Shown here: piece by piece, positions 7,672 through 14,156 of the stretch | Position numbering within the stretch: position 1 is the stretch's first letter | Layout: each line of letters opens with the position of its first letter | Assembly (NCBI GenBank): GCA_021295675.1 | Contig: JAGWBY010000036.1 | Location: 1 to 16,178 of the forward strand | Direction: 5' to 3' | Length of the DNA stretch: 16,178 bases | Source of the DNA: Candidatus Latescibacterota bacterium | GTDB taxonomy: Bacteria > Latescibacterota > UBA2968 > UBA8231 | Notes under the pieces: generated by a model | Databases searched by the model: none | What the model saw: the letters and a program-made list of their open reading frames with translations, nothing else | What the model was told of the DNA's origin: nothing | Translations under genes and position numbers: made by a program

Positions 7672-7679
7672 GAGATATA
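7664..7679. promoter_or_regulatory. Operator-like inverted repeat before vapBC
   Basis: TATATC - GTGA - GATATA: perfect 6-bp arms with a 4-bp centre, overlapping the -10 hexamer. Likely VapB or VapBC binding site, by analogy with other vapBC operons. Confidence 0.5.
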
Positions 7680-7690
7680 TCATTTTCCCT

Positions 7691-7696
7691 AGGAGG
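7691..7696 (+). promoter_or_regulatory. Ribosome-binding site of vapB
   Basis: AGGAGG followed 8 nt later by ATG at 7705. It overlaps an in-frame GTG at 7696, and therefore rules that GTG out and fixes the start at 7705. Confidence 0.75.
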
Positions 7697-7704
7697 TGAA
7701 AACG

Positions 7705-7947
7705 ATGAGTAAAACACCGGATTACAAAGGCATTGCCAAAGTATTCTGGAGCGGTCGCAGTCAGGCCGTCCGCTTACCAGCACCATGTCGGTTTGAAACC
7801 TCTGAAGTCGAGATAATCAAGGAGGGTAACCAACTTACCCTGCGTCCTCGTGGCAAGAACTGGCGTGCGTACTTCGACTCTGACTCGCGCGGCTCCTTAC
7901 CAGCACGACACCAGCCGCCACTCGATGCGCGGGACAACATTCGCTGA
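7705..7947 (+). CDS. vapB: VapB-type antitoxin (AbrB/SpoVT fold)
   Basis: 80 residues. After a short leader (MSKTPDYKG) comes IAKVFWSGRSQAVRLP, the DNA-binding AbrB-like signature of VapB antitoxins, then RFETSEVEI and LRPRGKNW. The C-terminal tail with HQPPLDAR resembles the part of VapB that wraps around and blocks the VapC active site. Start chosen at ATG 7705 from the AGGAGG 8 nt upstream. The TGA overlaps the vapC ATG by one base (TGATG), implying translational coupling. Neutralises the downstream toxin and probably represses its own promoter. Confidence 0.85.
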   Translation: MSKTPDYKGIAKVFWSGRSQAVRLPAPCRFETSEVEIIKEGNQLTLRPRGKNWRAYFDSDSRGSLPARHQPPLDARDNIR

Positions 7948-8345
7948 TGTACATGCTGGATACCAATATCTGCATCTACGTCATCAACGAGCGGGATGAT
8001 GCCCTGCGCGTGCGTTTTGAAGCGCACTCCGCCGAGATTTGCATCTCCTCGATTACGTACGCGGAGCTTTGTTACGGGATAGCCAATTCGGTACGCGTTG
8101 CGGAAAACACGCGTGAGCTAGAGGCGTTTTGTCTCGATCTTGAGATTCTGCCTTTCGGCGTGGATGCGGCCGCGCATTACGGCGAGATTCGCCACGCGCT
8201 CAGGCAGAGCGGTCAACCCATCGGCGCGAACGATCTCTTCATCGCGGCACATGCCCGCAGCCTAAATGCAACCCTGGTTACAAACGACCAAGGCGAATTC
8301 GGCCGCGTGCCAGAACTACGGGTGGAGAACTGGTCTCAATCCTGA
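7947..8345 (+). CDS. vapC: VapC-type PIN-domain ribonuclease toxin
   Basis: 132 residues, intact. PIN-domain fold with all acidic residues that hold the catalytic Mg2+: D5 in MLDTN, E40 in TYAELCYGI, D96 in IGANDLFIAAHA, D114 in LVTNDQGEF. VapC toxins cut tRNA (often initiator tRNA) or rRNA and stop translation; the exact target cannot be predicted. Starts at ATG 7947 overlapping the vapB stop; an ATG two codons later (7953) is an alternative. The pair appears functional, unlike many neighbours, and lies between two minus-strand gene blocks, which suggests insertion as a mobile cassette. Confidence 0.9.
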   Translation: MYMLDTNICIYVINERDDALRVRFEAHSAEICISSITYAELCYGIANSVRVAENTRELEAFCLDLEILPFGVDAAAHYGEIRHALRQSGQPIGANDLFIAAHARSLNATLVTNDQGEFGRVPELRVENWSQS

Positions 8346-8388
8346 CCTCCCGGCCCTTCCGCTCGCGTCCTTCGACAACCGAGGGGAA

Positions 8389-8880
8389 TCACTCCGGCGC
8401 TGGTTTCAAACTGTCCAGGGCTTCTTGGAGAGCGGCGGTTAGGACCTCGGGCTCGTCCGTGCCGATGCGGCAGGTCTTGCCGCTCTTCATTTTTAGTTCT
8501 ACCGCTTCCTGTCCTGAGACATTGTAGAGCCAGCCGTGGGGTGTCAAGCGGATGCCCCAGCCGTAGATCCAGGGGTTGCTCACCGGTCGGCAGGTGTCAA
8601 TCTGATCGAGGGGAAAGCGCTTGCGGATTAGGCCGATGCCAAAGCGGATGCGGAGGTGCTCGGCGTCGATTTCGACGGTCAGGCTGGCGAACAGGGCCAA
8701 GGCTACGGCTAGGACTACCACTATGCTGCCTAGCAGCGCGATGGTGGCTATTTCGAGCACCCACGTAGACGCGGGCAGGACGACCAGCGGTATGGTGGCC
8801 GAGGCGATGACGATGACGATGGCCGTGCCCATGACGACGACGATGACCTTGCCGAACTGGGTGTGGCGATAGGCGTTCAC
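8389..8880 (-). CDS. Membrane protein with bacterial PH-like domain
   Basis: About 163 residues from GTG 8880, which overlaps the upstream stop as GTGA (translational coupling). A GTG at 8910, giving 173 residues, is possible but lies inside the previous gene. Two hydrophobic segments (about residues 13-35 and 41-68, the first ending in IPLVVLPAS) form a hairpin. A PH-like beta domain follows: HLRIRFGIGLIRKRFPLDQI, a turn with GWGIRLTP, then VELKMKSGKTCRIGTDEP. Such proteins (bPH families) are small inner-membrane proteins of unknown function. Last gene of a three-gene operon with the Yip1-like protein and the DUF2089 regulator. Confidence 0.75.
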   Translation of the reverse strand: MNAYRHTQFGKVIVVVMGTAIVIVIASATIPLVVLPASTWVLEIATIALLGSIVVVLAVALALFASLTVEIDAEHLRIRFGIGLIRKRFPLDQIDTCRPVSNPWIYGWGIRLTPHGWLYNVSGQEAVELKMKSGKTCRIGTDEPEVLTAALQEALDSLKPAPE

Positions 8881-9863
8881 TGCATCTGATCCTGATAGGG
8901 TTTGATCCACAGGCCCGCCAGCTTGCCGTCTTGGTCGAGGACGACGCGCACTTCGGGTGATGTGGTACTATATCGGCCCTTGAAGCGGTGGATCAGCAGG
9001 TGTGGCTGGCTCTCTATGGACCGAGTCTCGACGAAGTCTAGGCCCTCAAAGGTTCCGAAAAGTTGCCGGAGCTGTTGGTAGCTGTGGCGCTGGATTTCTG
9101 CGGTGAAAGCCCTGCGAAAGCCCTCGGTGGCCTCTGTCCCCAAGGCTTCAAAGCGACCCTGTTCGTGGGCTTGGAGGATTTGGGTGGCTAGTTGTGCGGC
9201 CAGTTGGTGTTGTTCGGACTGGATGGGTGCGCTGGCAACGGTCTGAGGGGCTGCGGTCCTCGGCAGCAGGCGTCCCGCCGCTCCGGTGGCGACTTCGCCG
9301 AGGGCGATGGCGGCGATGAATACGGCAATGGCCCGACCACCGACGACATTGCACGAAACGCCAAAGGCACGGTACATCAGTAGTACCATCCAGACCAGCA
9401 GTAGTATCAACACTATGCCGACCAAACTGAGGATGGCGAGCTGCACGATGGAGAGATGCGAGATACCTTGGGTGATCAAAGCCGTGGTGAGATCGCGAAA
9501 GGGCGGCGACACCACGATCAGAGCTATGAGCAGTCCGGGAACCCGAGCTAGGGCTTGGGTGCCAAAGACATCGATGGGACGCACGCGGCTGCGACTGATC
9601 AGGCGGCCACTGACGTAGAGCAGGGCACTGGGGATGGCCCAGGCCATGAGTCCCTGCGCTATAGCGTGCCAGAGCGGGGCCGGGGCCGTGCGCTGGAAGG
9701 AAATTACGCCTGTGGAGCGGTAATCGAAGATGCCGCCAAGATAGGCAGTCAAAGCGATACACGCTAGGCCCCAGGCTAGGGCTTGGCCGCCGGCTAGGAA
9801 GTGAAAGGGATTGAACAGCCACAGGTGCCAAGCTGAGGTCATGCGGGTGTGGGGAGCGTCCAT
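8877..9863 (-). CDS. Yip1-like membrane protein with C-terminal DUF3887-like domain
   Basis: 328 residues. The N-terminal half carries about five hydrophobic segments (WHLWLFNPFHFLAGG opening, then segments near residues 25-45, 70-85, 108-120, 140-168 and 180-197), resembling Yip1-type domains. A linker follows, and a soluble C-terminal domain (about 220-328) with FEALGTEATEGFRRAFTAE and a final strand-rich RFKGRYSTTSPEVRVVLDQDG, similar to DUF3887-type domains of NTF2-like fold. Function unknown; the assignments are from pattern memory and should be checked by profile search. Start ATG at 9863; 27 nt after the DUF2089 gene and overlapping the PH-domain gene by 4 nt, so the three are one operon. 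Confidence 0.7.
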   Translation of the reverse strand: MDAPHTRMTSAWHLWLFNPFHFLAGGQALAWGLACIALTAYLGGIFDYRSTGVISFQRTAPAPLWHAIAQGLMAWAIPSALLYVSGRLISRSRVRPIDVFGTQALARVPGLLIALIVVSPPFRDLTTALITQGISHLSIVQLAILSLVGIVLILLLVWMVLLMYRAFGVSCNVVGGRAIAVFIAAIALGEVATGAAGRLLPRTAAPQTVASAPIQSEQHQLAAQLATQILQAHEQGRFEALGTEATEGFRRAFTAEIQRHSYQQLRQLFGTFEGLDFVETRSIESQPHLLIHRFKGRYSTTSPEVRVVLDQDGKLAGLWIKPYQDQMQ

Positions 9864-9890
9864 GGCGAGCTTCTTTCTATAAAATGCGCG

Positions 9891-10226
9891 TCATTCTTGC
9901 TCGACTTTGCCGAGCGTGTCCTTTGGGCTTTCCGCTTCTTCCAACGGCCCCAGTTGCTCGACGAGGGCATCGAGGCGGTTGCGCAGAGTGGGGTAGGAGA
10001 CACCGTAGAGTTTGGCCATGTGCTTGAGATTGCCGCCGATCTGGAGGAAGCGGAGCACAAAGGTCTGATCCTCTGGGGCAAGGCGGGCTAACGGCGGCAG
10101 ATCAAAACTGCCTAGCACGGCCGTATCGCACTCGGTACAGTCTAGGCGGGCGACCTGCAGGGCCGCGGAACAAGCCGGGCAATAGGTAGGCAAGCGAGGG
10201 TTATGCATTGGATCCGTATGATTCAT
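9891..10226 (-). CDS. DUF2089 family zinc-ribbon/HTH regulator
   Basis: 111 residues. Zinc ribbon CPAC (C16/C19) and CTEC (C30/C33), the FDLPPLARLAPEDQTFVLRFL block typical of DUF2089, then a helix-turn-helix (GGNLKHMAKLYGVSYPTLRNRLDALVEQL). The architecture implies a DNA-binding regulator of the operon it heads. ATG at 10226 is used; no Shine-Dalgarno is visible, and an in-frame ATG at 10208 would still keep both domains. Upstream lies an AT-rich island with a perfect palindrome, a likely autoregulatory site. DUF2089 genes are, as far as I recall, often followed by small membrane proteins, as here. Confidence 0.82.
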   Translation of the reverse strand: MNHTDPMHNPRLPTYCPACSAALQVARLDCTECDTAVLGSFDLPPLARLAPEDQTFVLRFLQIGGNLKHMAKLYGVSYPTLRNRLDALVEQLGPLEEAESPKDTLGKVEQE

Positions 10227-10241
10227 TTTTATTCAATTAAT

Positions 10242-10258
10242 TTTTAACTAAGTTAAAA
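10242..10258. promoter_or_regulatory. 17-bp perfect palindrome upstream of the DUF2089 operon
   Basis: TTTTAACT - A - AGTTAAAA, ending 15 nt before the DUF2089 ATG, within an 85-nt AT-rich island (10227-10310) that contrasts with the GC-rich surroundings. Candidate operator; the promoter hexamers themselves cannot be fixed because the whole island is A/T. A TATAAT also occurs on the plus strand at 10259-10264. Confidence 0.45.
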
Positions 10259-10323
10259 TATAATTATCTTTTATCAAATATAAATTTTAAAATATAGATT
10301 TAAATCATAGGTCCACAGAGATG

Positions 10324-10409
10324 AGATGCTTCGACTCCGCTTCGCTACGCTCAGCATGATAGCGGCAGATGCTTGATTTCCTTGTCATGCTGAGCGCAGC
10401 GAAGCATCT
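10324..10409. repeat. REP-like imperfect inverted repeat
   Basis: Left arm 10324-10359 (AGATGCTTCG, an 11-nt insert, then CTACGCTCAGCATGA) and right arm 10385-10409 (TCATGCTGAGCGCAG then CGAAGCATCT). Apart from the insert the arms pair almost fully across a loop of about 25 nt. I recall very similar AGATGCTTCG / CTCAGCATGA elements dispersed in intergenic regions of many uncultured bacteria. It lies between divergent genes, so it is not a simple terminator. Confidence 0.7.
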
Positions 10410-10502
10410 TGTGTTTTGGATATTGGCGTATGCCCACTACCCCTCTCTTAAGGATATCATGTCATGACTCTAATAAATTCCTTGAATCAAGGCTTTGTGA
10501 CC

Positions 10503-12680
10503 ATGAGGAAGCTAGCGCTCGTTTTCGTTGCGGCGTCCATCTACGCGCCTTCTCTCCAGGCCCAAGATCAACGGCTCAAACTTCCAACCTATCACCTGAC
10601 CGTCGATCGCGCCGACCTGAGTGCCCTCTACCAGTCCCCCCGCAGCAATGTCCGCTATCCCGCCCAATTTTCCTTCGCGGGAGAAGTTCTCGAGTGCGAG
10701 GTGCGATTCCGGGGCGGGACATCCCGCAAGTACCCAAAGAAAAGCTGGAAGGTCTGGTTTGAGGATTCATCCAATCCGGTTGGAGTCAGGGAGCTCAACC
10801 TCAACGCGGAATACTCGGATCTCTCGTTGATGCGCAACGCGCTGGCCATGAGGTTGTATCAGTTCATCGGTCATCCAGCGCCGAATACTGAGCACATCAG
10901 CCTGATGGTCAACGATGACTTCATGGGCGTCTTCGTCCAGGTAGAGGAGCCTGATCAGGATCTTCTACGGCGATACGACTACGAGCTCGGAAGTCTCTAC
11001 AAATCCGAGTATCACGGTGGGAGTACAGCGCCATTGCTGGATTACGACACCTACCTTTATTCGTGGAATAAGAAGGTGGGAGGTGAATCCGACTATATCC
11101 ATGGGCAGCGGCTATTCAATCAGCTTCTCTATCTGACGTATGAGGATTTTGCAGAGCGGATTTCCCTTATGGTGGATGTGGAGAATGTGCTTCAATACTT
11201 TGCGGTCGTCTATGCGATCTCCAGTCTAGACGCCGTGACGAAGAATACTCTGCTCTATTTCGACCCGAGGGGGCACTTGCAGCAAATCTTACCTTGGGAT
11301 CACGATGCTTCCTTCGGCAATTACTGGACCGGAGAATACCGGCCCGACTTTGAAACGATCTTCGATTACGTCACTCTGAGACACCATCTTCTATTTCAGA
11401 GGTTGATGGAATACGACTCCTATCGCGAGTCGTTCTGGAGCAAGGTCAACTTCGTCATCGAGCACGGATTCGCCGCGGTGGAAGCCGAGATCGACTCAAC
11501 GTACGAGCTGATCAAGTCGGACGTTTACCTCGACGGAGCCAAGATTGGCACCAACGCCCAATTTGACAATGAGATCTCCCGTCTGAAAGGCTTCCTAACA
11601 GCGAGGAGATCGTTCCTGACGGATTTTTCCTTTTTCGAAAAAAATCTTCTATCGGACTTGTACTGCTCCGATCCGTTTCCCTCGCCCGATGCCGATGATC
11701 GCGGCGTGGTGTTTCGCGCCACTTCGCGCAGCCCCCAGGCCGTCATGGTCGAATACATCACGGATTTGTCGTCCTACAAGACATGGGGAGAAGGGATCAC
11801 GGTCAAGAAACTCGCGCTGTTCGACGATGGTCGCCACGATGATCTGCAGGCGGGGGACCTCGTTTACGGCAATCGTCTCGTGCTGCCCAAAAACTACACG
11901 GGCCTCGTGCCCTATTCTTTCAGGGCCGGAGGCTACAGCTATCCCTCCAACGGGCTATTCTATATCAATTACATGGCCACGAAGACGTTCGCTTTGAATG
12001 TGAATCACGCCGGTATCGAGGAGTATCAACAGTTGCAGATCGGAGACGTTTATCGGATACGCGATGAATATTTCATCGAGATCATCAATGCCGGTGAGTT
12101 GAATCTGAACCTTTCCTACTGCAGCTTTGAAGCCGGGGAGTATTTCAACCGCTTCATGTTCCCGCCCGGGACGAACATCGAGGCGGGCTCCAGCCTGATC
12201 CTTTCCTCGAACAGAGATGCCGCCGGGGACCTGTTTCCGGACTCGCCCGTCTTCGGCAACCTTTTTTTCGCTGTCTCGCTGGGCGACGCGATGAAGCTTT
12301 TGACGCCCACACTGACGGTGATGACGGCTCGCGTCAACGAGACCTACAGCGCTGTCGATCTTCCGATACCATCCATTGTGATCAACGAAATCAACTATCA
12401 TTCAGCGGATGATCTGGATACGGGAGATTGGGTCGAATTGTACAATCCCAACGATGCTTCCGTCGATCTTTCCAGTTGGAACTTTCGAGACGACGATGAC
12501 GACCATTCCTTTGTGCTGCCCGGTGGGACGCTCATCGAGCCGCGCGGATTTCTGGTGTTGTGCCGAGATGGTGCGGCTCTCGAATCCCTCCTCGGGGTCT
12601 CTTGTGTCGGAGACTTCGATTTCGGCTTGAGGAACAGTGGAGAGCTGGTTCGCCTCTTCGACAGCGATGGATTTACCTAG
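10503..12680 (+). CDS. Secreted CotH kinase-like protein with lamin-tail domain, main segment
   Basis: Start taken at ATG 10503 because it opens directly into a signal peptide (MRKLALVFVAASIYAPSLQA); an ATG at 10464 would add 13 residues before it. CotH kinase-like domain: RFRGGTSRKYPKKSW near residues 68-82 (ATP-binding-type segment), NLNAEYSD-LMRNALA, VQVEEPDQDLL, and LPWDHDASFG near 262-271, the Asp-containing motif that binds metal. A second beta domain spans about 390-500. A lamin-tail domain (IVINEINYHS to FLVLCRDG) runs about 624-690. CotH proteins are atypical secreted kinases, first known from spore coats but common in non-sporeformers. The frame stops at 12678 after RLFDSDG and continues one frame over at 12674; about 7-8 residues (a VDSV-type strand) seem lost. 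Confidence 0.82.
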   Translation: MRKLALVFVAASIYAPSLQAQDQRLKLPTYHLTVDRADLSALYQSPRSNVRYPAQFSFAGEVLECEVRFRGGTSRKYPKKSWKVWFEDSSNPVGVRELNLNAEYSDLSLMRNALAMRLYQFIGHPAPNTEHISLMVNDDFMGVFVQVEEPDQDLLRRYDYELGSLYKSEYHGGSTAPLLDYDTYLYSWNKKVGGESDYIHGQRLFNQLLYLTYEDFAERISLMVDVENVLQYFAVVYAISSLDAVTKNTLLYFDPRGHLQQILPWDHDASFGNYWTGEYRPDFETIFDYVTLRHHLLFQRLMEYDSYRESFWSKVNFVIEHGFAAVEAEIDSTYELIKSDVYLDGAKIGTNAQFDNEISRLKGFLTARRSFLTDFSFFEKNLLSDLYCSDPFPSPDADDRGVVFRATSRSPQAVMVEYITDLSSYKTWGEGITVKKLALFDDGRHDDLQAGDLVYGNRLVLPKNYTGLVPYSFRAGGYSYPSNGLFYINYMATKTFALNVNHAGIEEYQQLQIGDVYRIRDEYFIEIINAGELNLNLSYCSFEAGEYFNRFMFPPGTNIEAGSSLILSSNRDAAGDLFPDSPVFGNLFFAVSLGDAMKLLTPTLTVMTARVNETYSAVDLPIPSIVINEINYHSADDLDTGDWVELYNPNDASVDLSSWNFRDDDDDHSFVLPGGTLIEPRGFLVLCRDGAALESLLGVSCVGDFDFGLRNSGELVRLFDSDGFT

Positions 12681-13147
12681 ACGAGAGTCCGTGGCCGGTG
12701 GAGGCGGACGGCGACGGGCCTACGCTGGAGTTGCTTCACTATAGCCTGGACAATGCGGACCCCATGCACTGGCGGGCTTCCATCCCGGTGGGGGGCACTC
12801 CGGGTCGGGCCAACAGCGTGTTGGCACCACCTACGTCTGTCGCGAGCGAGACGGACGAGGGCACACCGCGGTCGTTCAGCCTCTTTCAGAACTATCCCAA
12901 TCCCTTCAATAGCGAAACCCACATCGCCTTTCACCTACCGCGAACGGAGCATCTTTCTCTGAAAATCTTCAACTTGACCGGCCAATTGGTGACCACCCTG
13001 ATGGAGGGCGTTTATCGAGCGGGCAGACACCGGATACCCTGGGACGGCCGGGACGATCGAGGAGAGTCCGCTGGTTCCGGGATATTCTTCTATCGGTTGA
13101 CGACGGAAACCTTGCAGTCAACGCGAACCATGGTCCTCGTCAAGTGA
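12674..13147 (+). CDS. C-terminal part of the CotH-type protein: FlgD-like / type IX sorting domain
   Basis: About 157 residues. YLDESPWPVEADGDGPTLEL is the usual close of a lamin-tail domain. Then SFSLFQNYPNPFNSET opens an Ig-like FlgD/Por-secretion C-terminal domain, with LKIFNLTGQLVTTL, GRHRIPWDGRDDRG and SGIFFYRL, ending in MVLVK. Such endings direct proteins through the type IX secretion system in Bacteroidetes-like bacteria, and are widespread in the FCB group. Read with the preceding segment, the intact protein would be roughly 890 residues, exported by Sec then possibly attached to the surface. As written, the broken frame would separate kinase and sorting signal. Confidence 0.85.
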   Translation, partial: YLDESPWPVEADGDGPTLELLHYSLDNADPMHWRASIPVGGTPGRANSVLAPPTSVASETDEGTPRSFSLFQNYPNPFNSETHIAFHLPRTEHLSLKIFNLTGQLVTTLMEGVYRAGRHRIPWDGRDDRGESAGSGIFFYRLTTETLQSTRTMVLVK

Positions 13148-13303
13148 CGCATGACCCCTGTCTGATACATATGCGCGAAACTGTGTTCCGTTGACGACCA
13201 GCAGCGCGGCCTTCTCCTTCTCCAGTTAAGTGAATGTAGCGCACCAGAGCTAAGTCCTGATACTGGCTCGCTCACTAGGGTAACAGTCTGGAAAGGGGTA
13301 ATT
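13148..13303. other. Intergenic stretch, possible mobile-element remnant
   Basis: No supported gene. Minus-strand reading gives peptides such as EHSFAHMYQTGVM, which I associate loosely with debris seen at transposon ends, but no complete element or terminal repeats are visible. The 3' end carries the ribosome-binding site AAAGGGG (13293-13299) of the next gene. Confidence 0.25.
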
Positions 13304-14122
13304 ATGGACGAACTCGCATTGGCGGAGGATTTCCAGTTCGACGCGCAGGGATTTCTCATGCTGCGGAACGTCTTTGATGCCGAACGCTGCCAGCGCTACC
13401 TCAAAGAGCTGGAGCGGCTGTTTGCGCACCAGTACGATGACCCCTGGCTGCGCGATGGGGTTCGCGGACAGACGACGGTGCAGATCACCGAAGGCCAGCG
13501 GCGGATCAATGGTCTGCCGTTGTGGACGGAAGTGTTCGACGAGGTCATCAGCTTTGCGCCGGTGGTAGAGCGCCTGCGGCGCTGGATGCAGCACCCCCAG
13601 CTCGTCAACACTTGGGCCATTGAGAAGACAGAGGGCACACCTTGGGGGGGATGGCACCGGGGGTTAAATCCAGACGACTACACCGTGCGCCGAGGGCAGA
13701 TCCGCACGCGCATGTTGAACTGTGTGTACTTCCTGACGGACAACGATGAAGATGACGGCTGCCTAACGGTAGTCCCCGGTGCGCACAAGTCGGAGATTGA
13801 CCTGCCCATGGCCGAGTATCGGGGCCGCGATCTACCCGGGGCCGTGCGGGTCACTGGCAAGGCCGGGGATATGGTCATGTTCTCGGAGACGCTGCTCCAC
13901 ACTGGCGCGGCAAAGAGTTCATCCCGTCAGCGCACGAACCTCTATTTCAATTACATCGATGCCACTTACAACCCGGCGATGCGGGAACTGCTGGCCGGGA
14001 ATCAAGGCAATGTGAATCACTACGTGTTTCCACCAACGGTGCGCGCTCGTTTCGACGAGACCCAGCAAGAGCTTACCGAGTGGATGGAGTGGCAGCGCAC
14101 GGCACCGGCGTCGAGTGGCTAA
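13304..14122 (+). CDS. Phytanoyl-CoA dioxygenase-like (PhyH) protein, copy 3
   Basis: 272 residues, intact; ATG at 13304 with AAAGGGG 4 nt upstream. Non-heme iron oxygenase fold: WHRGL (H118, G120), MLNCVYFLTDN--DDGCLTVVPGAHKSE, then SETLLHTGA (distal H199) and SSRQRTNLYFNY (R210 for 2-oxoglutarate). As in copies 1 and 2, the H-x-D/E pair appears as H-x-G. It is distant from the tandem pair (no shared N-terminal pattern), so it is a separate subfamily with its own substrate. No signal peptide. The gap to the next gene, mgtE, is 34 nt on the same strand, so co-transcription is possible though the functions look unrelated. Confidence 0.88.
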   Translation: MDELALAEDFQFDAQGFLMLRNVFDAERCQRYLKELERLFAHQYDDPWLRDGVRGQTTVQITEGQRRINGLPLWTEVFDEVISFAPVVERLRRWMQHPQLVNTWAIEKTEGTPWGGWHRGLNPDDYTVRRGQIRTRMLNCVYFLTDNDEDDGCLTVVPGAHKSEIDLPMAEYRGRDLPGAVRVTGKAGDMVMFSETLLHTGAAKSSSRQRTNLYFNYIDATYNPAMRELLAGNQGNVNHYVFPPTVRARFDETQQELTEWMEWQRTAPASSG

Positions 14123-14144
14123 AGCAAGCGATTAATAGGCGATA

Positions 14145-14150
14145 AAGGAG
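14145..14150 (+). promoter_or_regulatory. Ribosome-binding site fixing the TTG start of mgtE
   Basis: AAGGAG, 6 nt before TTG 14157. There is no in-frame ATG near the N-terminus, so this site decides the non-ATG start. Confidence 0.75.
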
Positions 14151-14156
14151 AATCAC

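Noticed and set aside
14123..14156. Magnesium riboswitch ahead of mgtE
   Set aside because: Only 34 nt separate mgtE from the previous gene, too short for an M-box or similar element.
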